Shown here: positions 1 to 6,728 of the stretch, piece after piece
Layout: each line of letters opens with the position of its first letter
Numbering within the stretch: position 1 is the first letter of the stretch
Origin: JBCBWG01 sp964579305
GTDB taxonomy: Bacteria > Pseudomonadota > Alphaproteobacteria > Rhizobiales > Hyphomicrobiaceae
Direction of reading: 5' to 3'
Length of the DNA stretch: 20,030 nucleotides
Assembly (NCBI GenBank): GCA_964579305.1
Contig: CAZOGY010000067.1
Span: 1-20,030 of the forward strand
Translations under genes and position numbers: made by a program
Notes under the pieces: generated by a model
Told to the model about the DNA's origin: nothing
Database searches by the model: none
Seen by the model: only the letters and a program-made list of their open reading frames with translations

Positions 1-114
1 ATACTCACCGACGGACATGCCCGCCGCTGCTTTCTCCAGCTCCGCGCGCTCTTCGAAGGTTAATCTGAGCGAGAAGGGCGCTGTTTTGCCCTTTTCGTGA
101 TTCTTGTCGTTCAT
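1..114 (-). CDS. MobC-like ribbon-helix-helix protein, N-terminal part (cut by window edge)
   Basis: The 38 codons visible start at the ATG at 114-112; an in-frame stop at 156-154 rules out an ATG further upstream. The peptide has a charged lead (MNDKNHEKGKTAPF) followed by SLRLTFEERAELEKAAAG and MSVGEY. This is the pattern of relaxosome accessory proteins of the MobC group and related ribbon-helix-helix DNA-binding proteins, where a short beta strand (FSLRLT) precedes an amphipathic helix. The ribosome binding site is weak. It lies just downstream of a serine-recombinase remnant on the same strand, a pairing common in integrated mobilisable elements of alphaproteobacteria. The family call rests on a short segment, and whether the gene is intact beyond the window is unknown. 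Confidence 0.55.
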   Translation of the reverse strand, partial: MNDKNHEKGKTAPFSLRLTFEERAELEKAAAGMSVGEY

Positions 115-153
115 GCTGCGTTCGCTGACGAATCGGCAGACGCAGGCGCCAAG

Positions 154-477
154 CTACTGATTTTGAATAGCAAAATCGGGCTTCGCAGAGTTTTCGATGT
201 CGAAACACTGCCAGAGTAAATTAAGTGGGTAGCGGTCCTCCGCTACCAACTGTAGCGCCGAAACGAACTCATCGTTGTCGGCGCCGCAGCCAGAGCCATC
301 CGTTGCAATTTTGAATATACCGGCCAGCTCGCCATGCAAAGCGATGCGCAAGTCATCACCAGCCTCGTTCGGCGTTAGAACAATCTTATCAATCAGCGAA
401 CAAAGCAGCCCGATCGCTCTGGCAGGCGCGCAGGCTGATCGCCGAATGGCAAACCGACTAGAATGAGGAGCGCCCAC
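154..477 (-). pseudogene. C-terminal remnant of a serine site-specific recombinase
   Basis: The 107-codon frame opens with GTG at 477. From about residue 20 it reads AIGLLCSLIDKIVLTPNEAG, then DDLRIALHGELAGIFKIA and SALQLVAEDR. This matches the far C-terminal end of large serine recombinases of alphaproteobacteria (usual form LRGLIDRIVLTP...LHGDLAGIL...LVAG). Those proteins are usually over 500 residues; the catalytic N-terminal resolvase domain and the zinc ribbon are absent. The other minus-strand frames from 478 to 684 show no recognisable continuation. The first 20 residues (GAPHSSRFAIRRSACAPAR) do not resemble the family. It is best read as a decayed fragment marking the edge of an old mobile element, together with the MobC-like gene downstream. 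Confidence 0.6.
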
Positions 478-684
478 ACACGTGCCTCGGCGGGCTCACA
501 CCAAATGAGTTTGCAACCCGGTCCAACATGGACCAAACACAAAACAGACTCTGATTACAATCGCGGACACCGAAGGGGCAGGCTCAGCTGGCGCTTGGCC
601 GACGACACCGCTGCAGCCGGGGACCAGGCGAAAGCGCCGCAACACTGGGCTGACTGAAATAGCCCGGGGAAGCCAGCATACTGT
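478..684. other. Intergenic stretch without a recognisable gene
   Basis: This stretch lies between the recombinase remnant and the end of the sensor kinase gene. Small frames exist on both strands but none has family-like content. No convincing terminator hairpin or tRNA was seen. It may be degraded remains of the mobile element. Confidence 0.4.
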
Positions 685-3363
685 TTACGTGCCGAGCGCT
701 GGTTTAGAAAACGGTGGAATTGGCGGTTGGGCTTTGACGATCTCAATCTCTCTCAAGGTCCGAACCTGCAGGTTTTGAACCTGCCCGATCAGGCCATCGA
801 TCGCTCGCCGATCACCGCTTCCACAAGCAGCCTCAAGTTCATGCGCTGCCTGGCTCAGCGCGGTTGCCCCGACGGTTGCGGCGCATCCCGCCAGGCGATG
901 GGCCGCAGACTTCAAATCACCCACATCTTCACTCGAAACAATATCGTAGGCGGCGTCTTTCACGTCAGTTGAAAACTGGCTTATGAGTTCACTTCCTGTC
1001 TCAGGGCCGACATCCAACAGCAATTGATCGAGCTGCGAGCGGTCGAGCACAACGCTTGAGATTTCGCGTGCGCGCGCAGCGTTTGTGGTTTGCTCTATGT
1101 CAGCCTCGACAACCGATGATCGCGCGAGATCTTGAACGGCCGCCAACAACTGCGTCTTCTGGATCGGCTTTGTCAGAACCGACTGCATACCTGCGGCGAT
1201 AATCTCTTCCTGGAGTTTGGGCTGCGTGTGCGCGGTCAAAGCGATGATCGGAACGTCGCCGGCCGGGCTCGTCATTGCCCTGATGTGGCGCGTGGCTTCC
1301 ATGCCATCCATGCCGGGCATAGAAATATCCATCAACACGACATCATAGGACTTACCATTTTCCAGGTTCATAACCTTGGAGATTGCCTCCTGGCCGTCGC
1401 CGACGACTTCGACTGAATGCCCCGCACCTCGCAGCATTGCCTTCGCCACCATCGCGTTGGTGGCATTATCTTCGGCCAAAAGCACGTTCAGCGTGCGATT
1501 GCACACGCCAATCTGCGTTTCTTCAACTTTGCTGTCACATTGCTCTGCGCAATCGGAAATCATGTCCAATTCGACTTCGATCCAGAATTTGCTGCCTTTG
1601 CCTAGTTCGCTTTCAACACAGATCGTGCCTTCGAATAGGTCCATGATCCGCTTGCTGATGGCGAGGCCGAGCCCGGTGCCCGATTGGTTGCGCGCGTAAC
1701 TGCTGTCCAGCGTCGTGAATTCGGTGAACAGACTGCTGATCCGGTCCGGAGGGATACCGATCCCCGTATCTTCAACGGTTATCCTGAGCTTGGCCCGATT
1801 GCCCCGCCGATTGAGCATCTGCGTACAAACCCGAATCGTGCCCTGGCTTGTAAATTTGTTTGCGTTGGACACGAGATTGAGCAGCACCTGGCGCAGGCGC
1901 TTTGCATCGCCGCAGAAGCAATGATCAAGCTCTACGGGGAAATCGATCTCGATCGCATTGCCGCGGATGGCCGCGTCCGACGCAACGATTTCGCAAACGC
2001 TTTGCGGCAGCTCGCGCAGTTTGAATGTTTGCGGGTCCAGTTCAAATTTTCCGGCCTGCATCTTGGACAGGTCAAGCACGTCGTTGATCAAATCGAGCAG
2101 CGCCTCTCCTGAGATATTCGCGATATCAACAAGACGCTGCTGTTCGGTGTCGAGCCGCGTATCGCGCAGAAGCTGCAGGACGCCAAGAATACCATTCAGC
2201 GGCGTTCTCATTTCATGGCTCATGACGGCGAGGAAACGGGATTTGGCATGGTTGGCCGCATTCGCCTCGTCCTTCGCTTCCATCAGCGCCGCATGGTCAC
2301 GACGCCTCTGGCTGATGTCACGGGCAAAGGCGACGAAGTGAATCGTCGCGCCGTGGCTTGCGACGCCAAGGGCCAACTCGATCGGAAACTCGTGGCCTTC
2401 GGCGTGCAGCGCGTCGATCTCGATACGCTTGCCGACGATCTTTGGCTGGCGCGTCTGGCGGTAACGTCTCATGCCGGCGAGGTGAGCCGCACGCATGGAT
2501 TCAGGCACGATGAGGTCCGCCATGCATTTGCCGATGGCGTCCTCGCGGGCATAACCGAAGCAGGTGGACGCCTGCGCGTTGAAGTCGATGATGGTACCGA
2601 ACTCGTCGGTGACGATGATCGCATCGAGCGCGGAGCCCACAGTAGCGGCCAATCGTGTCTGGCTTTCCGCCAGCTCCTGGGAACGCCTTTGGAGCCGATC
2701 GGAGTGGCGCCTCAAAACAAGCACAGCAGCCAGCAGGCTTACAAACACGACGAGCCCTGCGCAGGCCAGCGCCGCGATCAACATCGTAAGCCGCGCGCGC
2801 TCACGGTCCTCGATTTCCGCAAATTCAGCGACGGAACTGACGACGAGATCTTGAACAGTTCGCTGTTCGCGATTGATGCGTTCAGAGAGCGCGGTCAATG
2901 ATTTGCGTATATCGACCGGGCCCGCATCTACGATCGGGGCAATATCGTCCAGCAATCCTTGAGCTTTTTTAATCCGTGCCAAAAACGCGCTTTTGTTTCG
3001 GATTGGCTCCAAGATCGGTGCGGTCTTGAGGGTCTGAACACGGCTGTAGAAGATATCGAAAGCCTGGACGAAGGAATCCGTTGTCGCGGCTTCGGCAAGT
3101 TTCAATCGATTGAGTTCTGCTCGCATGCGCAGAAACTCGGTTTGAAGCTGTAGGATCGACCAATTGATATTATCCCGCGGAGCCTGTTTAAGGCCATCCA
3201 ATGCGCGTGACACATCAAGGGATAGGCTGAAAATCGACCCGAACGACAACGACAGCGCGATCAAAAGCCCGTAACGCAGCGTGAGTATTTTTGACAAGGC
3301 CGCAAACCACCAAGTAAAATCTAGCAGCTGAGACCGGTCTATCATGTTGCGGATGAGGGGCAC
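685..3363 (-). CDS. Membrane-bound hybrid histidine kinase with PAS, receiver and HPt domains
   Basis: An 892-residue tripartite sensor kinase. Domain order: membrane helix at about 30-50; an extracytoplasmic, mostly helical region at 51-190; second membrane helix at about 192-217; a PAS domain at about 235-350 (SALDAIIVTDEFGTIIDFNA); a HisKA domain with phospho-acceptor His383 (MSHEMRTPLNGILG); an ATPase domain with N-box near Asn500, G1 EDTGIGIP at 531-538 and G2 GTGLGLAI at 562-569; a receiver with acidic pair Glu631-Asp632 and phospho-acceptor Asp679 (VVLMDISMPGMDG); and an HPt domain with His822 (SAAHRLAGC). All key phosphorelay residues are present. The start is GTG at 3363; an ATG six codons later (3345) is an alternative, and neither has a strong ribosome binding site. 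It lies 12 bp after the upstream secreted-protein gene, so the two are probably one operon. The fused HPt is well placed to phosphorylate the divergent LuxO-like regulator (inference). Confidence 0.92.
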   Translation of the reverse strand: MPLIRNMIDRSQLLDFTWWFAALSKILTLRYGLLIALSLSFGSIFSLSLDVSRALDGLKQAPRDNINWSILQLQTEFLRMRAELNRLKLAEAATTDSFVQAFDIFYSRVQTLKTAPILEPIRNKSAFLARIKKAQGLLDDIAPIVDAGPVDIRKSLTALSERINREQRTVQDLVVSSVAEFAEIEDRERARLTMLIAALACAGLVVFVSLLAAVLVLRRHSDRLQRRSQELAESQTRLAATVGSALDAIIVTDEFGTIIDFNAQASTCFGYAREDAIGKCMADLIVPESMRAAHLAGMRRYRQTRQPKIVGKRIEIDALHAEGHEFPIELALGVASHGATIHFVAFARDISQRRRDHAALMEAKDEANAANHAKSRFLAVMSHEMRTPLNGILGVLQLLRDTRLDTEQQRLVDIANISGEALLDLINDVLDLSKMQAGKFELDPQTFKLRELPQSVCEIVASDAAIRGNAIEIDFPVELDHCFCGDAKRLRQVLLNLVSNANKFTSQGTIRVCTQMLNRRGNRAKLRITVEDTGIGIPPDRISSLFTEFTTLDSSYARNQSGTGLGLAISKRIMDLFEGTICVESELGKGSKFWIEVELDMISDCAEQCDSKVEETQIGVCNRTLNVLLAEDNATNAMVAKAMLRGAGHSVEVVGDGQEAISKVMNLENGKSYDVVLMDISMPGMDGMEATRHIRAMTSPAGDVPIIALTAHTQPKLQEEIIAAGMQSVLTKPIQKTQLLAAVQDLARSSVVEADIEQTTNAARAREISSVVLDRSQLDQLLLDVGPETGSELISQFSTDVKDAAYDIVSSEDVGDLKSAAHRLAGCAATVGATALSQAAHELEAACGSGDRRAIDGLIGQVQNLQVRTLREIEIVKAQPPIPPFSKPALGT

Positions 3364-3375
3364 GAGGCTTTGTCG

Positions 3376-3864
3376 TTAGTTGGTGAAGACGATTTCTTTA
3401 AGCTGCCAGACGCTTTTGGAGTAAAAGCGCTCACTTTTCAGATTTGGCTTGTCATCGAACGGAAAGATGATCCAGAGCGGCCCTTTGTTGCGAACCGACA
3501 TGGCCTTTCCGTTCATGCGATACGCCACAAGCGCATGGTTGCTGACCTCATCGAGGTTCATAGTCGCCGAGTAATCGTTGAGCGCGATGGCTTTTAATTT
3601 GCTTACCGGCCCACCCGCGAACTTGACCAGATCGGCTAGCCGTACGCCCTCGAAGGTGGCGACGCCTTTGGTCCATGGTGTCGTCGTCGCAAAGCTCGTC
3701 TTGGGAAGTGCTTCCAGCTCAGCGCGCGTAAACGACTTTGATCCAGCACCACTGGACACTTTCAGAACGACACCGTAGCCAGCAATCGCCGGCGAAACAA
3801 TGATCGCCAACGAGAATACCGCCACCACAGCCATACGCGACGCTTTTGCCAAACATTTGATCAT
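3376..3864 (-). CDS. Small secreted protein with a molybdopterin oxidoreductase (SUOX-like) fold, no cysteine in the mature part
   Basis: From the ATG at 3864 the product has 162 residues. It begins with a typical signal peptide (MIKCLAKASRMAVVAVFSLA, then IIVSPAIA) and probable cleavage before GYG. The mature part shows the pattern of the short periplasmic oxidoreductase_molyb-type proteins: FTRAELEALP, a TTPWTKG motif, FEGVRLADLV, ALNDYSATMNLDEV, ALVAYRMNGK and GPLWIIFPFD. The frame continues upstream to GTG at 3945, but those extra 27 residues would precede the signal peptide, so the later start is preferred. True sulfite-oxidase-fold enzymes bind molybdenum through a conserved cysteine; the mature chain here contains none, so redox catalysis is doubtful. 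Its position directly before the sensor kinase suggests a periplasmic sensing or accessory role (inference). Confidence 0.75.
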   Translation of the reverse strand: MIKCLAKASRMAVVAVFSLAIIVSPAIAGYGVVLKVSSGAGSKSFTRAELEALPKTSFATTTPWTKGVATFEGVRLADLVKFAGGPVSKLKAIALNDYSATMNLDEVSNHALVAYRMNGKAMSVRNKGPLWIIFPFDDKPNLKSERFYSKSVWQLKEIVFTN

Positions 3865-4087
3865 TTTTGTCAATTTGAGCCCCGTATCCAAGTTGCGAGG
3901 CGATAAGATTGACGGAAAGACCTCAACGGACCGGAAAATCCACACAATGAAATTTTGCGAAAACCAAATACGCGAATATTAAAATTTGAGTTGGATTTCA
4001 TTAATTTCCCGTATCAATTTCCAACGATCGGTTCGCTGTGCAAATGATACGATGAAGCCCGTTCAATGCATTGGCATCGGAAACGCG
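3865..4087. promoter_or_regulatory. Divergent intergenic region between the sensor operon and the sigma54 activator
   Basis: This AT-richer region separates the leftward secreted-protein/kinase operon from the rightward regulator gene and must hold promoters for both directions. I could not identify a confident -35/-10 or -24/-12 pair. It also lacks TTGCA-N3-TGCAA boxes; only a half-like GTGCAAAT is present near 4041, so autoregulation through that box type is not supported. The extent assumes the start codons chosen for the two genes. Confidence 0.45.
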
Positions 4088-5506
4088 ATGGCTTCAACTG
4101 CAAACATCCTCATTGTCGAAGACGTGCCGTCTCTGGCCCAGACCTATAAGGCGTACCTGCGCGGCGAAGCTGCCAGCGTCCACTTGGCCGGCACTGCAAC
4201 GGAAGCGCTCGCGCACATTGATACCCACCACGTCGATGTGATCGTGCTGGACGTGAACTTGCCGGATATGACCGGCCTTGAGATGCTTGCGGAGCTGCGC
4301 AATCGGCGATGCGATGCTGAAGTGATCGTTGTGACATCGAACGGCTCGCTCACAATCGCTGTTGAAGCGATGCGCCAGGGCGCGTTCGACTTCATCGTTA
4401 AGCCGTTCACTGCCGATCGTATCCGCGTGACGACACGCAACGCGCTCAATAAGTCGCGTCTGACCCGGACCATCGACGAGATCAAGGACGAGTTCGGTCG
4501 CGAAACATTCTGTGGTTTCACCGGCACGTCTTTGAAGATGCAGGCCGTCTACCGGATCGTCCAGGCAGCGGCCGCATCAAAGGCGACTGTGTTCATTACC
4601 GGCGAGAGCGGTACGGGTAAGGAAGTGTGCGCGGACGCCCTGCACAGGGCCTCTCCCCGTGCGAAAGGGCCCTTTGTCGCCATCAACTGCGCAGCGATCC
4701 CCCGTGACCTTCTGGAAAGCGAACTGTTTGGCCACGTCAAAGGCGCCTTTACTGGCGCGTCATCGGAGCGCCAAGGTGCAGTGCTTTCGGCAAACGGCGG
4801 CACGCTCTTTCTCGACGAAATTGCCGAAATGGACATCACGTTCCAGGCGAAGCTTCTGCGCTTCATAGAGACGGGAAAGGTCCAGCGGGTCGGCGAGGAC
4901 CAGTTGCGGACTTGCGACGTGCGCATTGTCTGCGCCACCAACCGTGATCCGTTCGCGGAAGTCGAACAGGGTCGCTTCCGTGAAGACCTGCTGTATCGCT
5001 TGCATGTGATTCCCATCGATCTGCCGCCGTTGCGTGAACGTGAGGCCGATATCCTCATGCTCGCCAGCGCGTTCCTCGCCGAATTTGGTGCCGAAGACGG
5101 CAAGTCCTTCGATGGCTTCAAGCCGGAGGCAGAGGACCTGCTCCTTGGCTACGACTGGCCGGGCAACGTGCGCCAACTCAAGAACGTCATCCGCAAAATC
5201 GTCGTTCTCAACAGCGGCGGAAAAATCGATGTCGCCGCACTTCCAATAGAGATCCAGCGCGCTTCAAAATCGTCGGCCGTTGCTTCATCGCGCGGCCGGG
5301 GAACGGGTACGATCTCGGCACCGCCGGCCGTCAACGACATCTCGCAAATCCGTCCGCTCGACGAGCAGATGGATGAGGCGATAGACCATGCGATCACCCT
5401 TTGCGGCGGATCTATCCCGAAAGCGGCGGCAGCGTTGAAGGTCTCGCCTTCAACGATCTACCGCAGGCTGAATGGGCGCACCGAGCGCAAACAGACAACG
5501 GCCTAA
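4088..5506 (+). CDS. LuxO/NtrC-family sigma54-dependent response regulator
   Basis: From ATG 4088 the product has 472 residues. Receiver at about 5-115 (ILIVEDVPSL; phospho-acceptor Asp55 in VIVLDVNLPDMTG; KPF near 105). AAA+ sigma54-activation domain at about 145-385, with Walker A GESGTGKE at 172-179, sigma54-contacting loop GAFTGA at 219-224, Walker B LFLDEIAE around Asp243 and the FREDLLYRL arginine region. Fis-type helix-turn-helix at about 436-461 (GGSIPKAAAALKVSPSTIYR), which closely resembles that of Vibrio LuxO. The frame extends upstream to TTG 3986 and ATG 4052, but 4088 is preferred: the receiver starts directly after it and GGAAA lies just upstream. It is divergent from the kinase operon, and three promoters with LuxO-type boxes follow downstream. 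It probably receives phosphate from the kinase HPt and activates the polysaccharide and RTX genes (inference). Confidence 0.93.
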   Translation: MASTANILIVEDVPSLAQTYKAYLRGEAASVHLAGTATEALAHIDTHHVDVIVLDVNLPDMTGLEMLAELRNRRCDAEVIVVTSNGSLTIAVEAMRQGAFDFIVKPFTADRIRVTTRNALNKSRLTRTIDEIKDEFGRETFCGFTGTSLKMQAVYRIVQAAAASKATVFITGESGTGKEVCADALHRASPRAKGPFVAINCAAIPRDLLESELFGHVKGAFTGASSERQGAVLSANGGTLFLDEIAEMDITFQAKLLRFIETGKVQRVGEDQLRTCDVRIVCATNRDPFAEVEQGRFREDLLYRLHVIPIDLPPLREREADILMLASAFLAEFGAEDGKSFDGFKPEAEDLLLGYDWPGNVRQLKNVIRKIVVLNSGGKIDVAALPIEIQRASKSSAVASSRGRGTGTISAPPAVNDISQIRPLDEQMDEAIDHAITLCGGSIPKAAAALKVSPSTIYRRLNGRTERKQTTA

Positions 5507-5537
5507 CGCACGAACATTTTCTATAAAACTTTCGACT

Positions 5538-5582
5538 TCGCAAATTACAAATATCAAACTGCAATGCTGTTGCAGATCGCGA
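5538..5582 (+). promoter_or_regulatory. Candidate LuxO-type enhancer boxes, locus A
   Basis: Three imperfect matches to TTGCA-N3-TGCAA: TCGCA-AAT-TACAA at 5538-5550, TATCA-AAC-TGCAA at 5552-5564 and TTGCA-GAT-CGCGA at 5570-5582. A perfect 6-bp dyad CTGCAA-N5-TTGCAG lies at 5559-5575. The centre of the first box is 104 bp upstream of the -24 GG, the same distance as at the RTX locus. Binding by the neighbouring activator is inferred. Confidence 0.6.
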
Positions 5583-5606
5583 TGTAAACGATTTGAATAA
5601 ATTTTA

Positions 5607-5619
5607 CAATACGCTGATT
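5607..5619 (-). promoter_or_regulatory. Candidate IHF site, locus A
   Basis: The minus strand reads AATCAG-CGTA-TTG, a full match to the known IHF consensus WATCARNNNNTTR. It lies between the enhancer boxes and the sigma54 promoter, ending 28 bp before the -24 GG. DNA bending here would bring activator and polymerase together, as at many sigma54 promoters. Confidence 0.6.
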
Positions 5620-5646
5620 TTGCTATCTTTTTTCAATATCGCCGAC

Positions 5647-5662
5647 TGGCATGAGTTTTGAG
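5647..5662 (+). promoter_or_regulatory. Sigma54 (-24/-12) promoter for the GT26 gene
   Basis: TGGCATG-AGTT-TTGAG fits the sigma54 consensus TGGCACG-N4-TTGCW, with GG at 5648-5649 and GA in place of GC at 5660-5661 after the required 10 bp. The expected transcription start is near 5673, about 30 bp before the ATG. A nearby activator gene and an IHF site strengthen the call. Confidence 0.65.
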
Positions 5663-5700
5663 ACGTCTCCCGGCAGAAACGCCGAACATCCGGAGACGTC
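5662..5700 (+). repeat. Inverted repeat overlapping the Shine-Dalgarno of the GT26 gene
   Basis: GACGTCTCC at 5662-5670 is perfectly complementary to GGAGACGTC at 5692-5700. A second short stem, CGGC at 5671-5674 with GCCG at 5681-5684, sits inside the loop. The right arm holds the GGAG (5692-5695) that serves as ribosome binding site for the ATG at 5704. If transcription starts near 5673 the left arm is not transcribed, so the outer dyad would act as a DNA operator; an upstream start would make it an RNA hairpin hiding the ribosome binding site. Confidence 0.6.
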
Positions 5701-5703
5701 ATC

Positions 5704-6552
5704 ATGCAGAACTCAGTCGCAATCACCACTCAATTACTCGCGCAACATGAAACGTCGTATTCTGACGCCAACGCAAATCCGCGTGCCTTAGCCCTATTCG
5801 ACATCGAGGTGACCGACACCACCGTGTCGGATGCATCGCGTTGGCTGGTCCAGCGCGCGGCTCACGGTCTTGCGACCACCGTGGGCTTCGTCAATGCGCA
5901 CTGCATCAATGTGGCGTATCGCGATCAGGCGTACCGCGCCGCACTCAACACTTGCGATCGGGTGTTTATCGACGGCGCGGGCATGAAGATTGCCGCAAAG
6001 GCCTTCGGTCATAGCCTCCAAGACAACGTTAATGGAACCGATCTGTTTCCGGTTTTGTGCAGCGACGCAGCGGCCAGCGGTACATCGCTCTATTTGATCG
6101 GCGGGCGCGAGGGCATTGCGGCTGCCGCCGCTGAGCGCATGTGCGAAAACGAAGCCGGTCTGGATATCGTGGGAACCGCGTCTGCCTATTTCGCCAAGGC
6201 CGAAGATGAAGCGCGCGCCATCGAGCGGATCAACGCCAGCGGCGCGCAAATCGTTCTCGTCGGCATGGGTGTTCCGCTGCAGGAAAACTGGATCGCCCGC
6301 AACCGACAGAAGATCAATGCCGCGGTCGTCATCGGCGTTGGCGGGCTCTTTGACTACTACTCGGGCCGCATCCCGCGCGCGCCGCTCCTCATGCGGAAGT
6401 CCGGCCTGGAGTGGGCCTGGCGACTGGCCATGGAGCCGCGCCGTCTAGCCCGCCGATACCTGCTCGGCAACGTCGAGTTTTTGGCACGTGTCGCTGCGCT
6501 GAAGATCGGATTGGGCGCATCGGTCACCCGCGAAATGCGAACGGCACGCTGA
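5704..6552 (+). CDS. WecG/TagA/CpsF-family (GT26) glycosyltransferase
   Basis: 282 residues, close to the usual family length of about 250. Family landmarks: VGFVNAHCINVAYRD at 60-74, RVFIDGAGM with the likely catalytic Asp90, DNVNGTDLFP at about 107-116, LYLIGGREG at 129-137, IVLVGMGVPLQENWI, and a C-terminal block VIGVGGLFDYYSGRIPRAP followed by RKSGLEWAWRL and EPRRLARRYLLGN. GT26 enzymes add a sugar, typically an N-acetylmannosamine derivative, to a lipid-linked intermediate at the cytoplasmic face of the membrane. The first 30 residues are poorly conserved, but ATG 5704 has GGAG 8 bp upstream. It is the first gene of the rightward polysaccharide block and has its own candidate sigma54 promoter. 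The sugar added cannot be read from the sequence. Confidence 0.9.
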   Translation: MQNSVAITTQLLAQHETSYSDANANPRALALFDIEVTDTTVSDASRWLVQRAAHGLATTVGFVNAHCINVAYRDQAYRAALNTCDRVFIDGAGMKIAAKAFGHSLQDNVNGTDLFPVLCSDAAASGTSLYLIGGREGIAAAAAERMCENEAGLDIVGTASAYFAKAEDEARAIERINASGAQIVLVGMGVPLQENWIARNRQKINAAVVIGVGGLFDYYSGRIPRAPLLMRKSGLEWAWRLAMEPRRLARRYLLGNVEFLARVAALKIGLGASVTREMRTAR

Positions 6553-6555
6553 GCT

Positions 6556-6602
6556 TTGCAAACTGCAACTGCGCTGCGCGAAGCGGCAATTGCAGATTGC
6601 AA
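6556..6602 (+). promoter_or_regulatory. Two perfect LuxO-type enhancer boxes, locus B
   Basis: TTGCA-AAC-TGCAA at 6556-6568 and TTGCA-GAT-TGCAA at 6590-6602 both match TTGCA-N3-TGCAA without a mismatch. They sit in an 18-19 bp inverted arrangement (TTTGCAAACTGCAACTGC against TTTGCAATCTGCAATTGC read on the other strand). Their centres are 116 and 82 bp upstream of the -24 GG. They begin only four bases after the stop codon of the GT26 gene. Confidence 0.68.
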
Positions 6603-6635
6603 AACATCGGCCGATCTCAATCCGAAAAAAACGTC

Positions 6636-6648
6636 TAACACGCTGATT
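6636..6648 (-). promoter_or_regulatory. Candidate IHF site, locus B
   Basis: The minus strand reads AATCAG-CGTG-TTA, a full match to WATCARNNNNTTR, ending 29 bp before the -24 GG. Sequence and spacing nearly repeat those of loci A and C. Confidence 0.62.
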
Positions 6649-6676
6649 TATAACGTAATTCCGTGGATCGATAATC

Positions 6677-6692
6677 TGGCACGCGCCTTGAT
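6677..6692 (+). promoter_or_regulatory. Sigma54 (-24/-12) promoter for the sugar transferase gene
   Basis: TGGCACG-CGCC-TTGAT carries a perfect -24 element (TGGCACG) with GG at 6678-6679 and, after 10 bp, GA at 6690-6691 in place of GC. The expected start is near 6703, giving a leader of about 26 bases before the ATG at 6729. Confidence 0.72.
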
Positions 6693-6728
6693 ACAGATCA
6701 TAGCAGACATGAAAAGGGAGTAGCGGAC

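Noticed and set aside
2215..2901. 228-codon plus-strand frame inside the kinase gene
   Set aside because: It is antisense to well-conserved kinase and PAS sequence and has no family features.
4052..4087. Alternative earlier start of the LuxO-like regulator
   Set aside because: ATG 4052 and TTG 3986 lack a ribosome binding site, and the added residues have no receiver-like sequence; ATG 4088 directly precedes the receiver domain.
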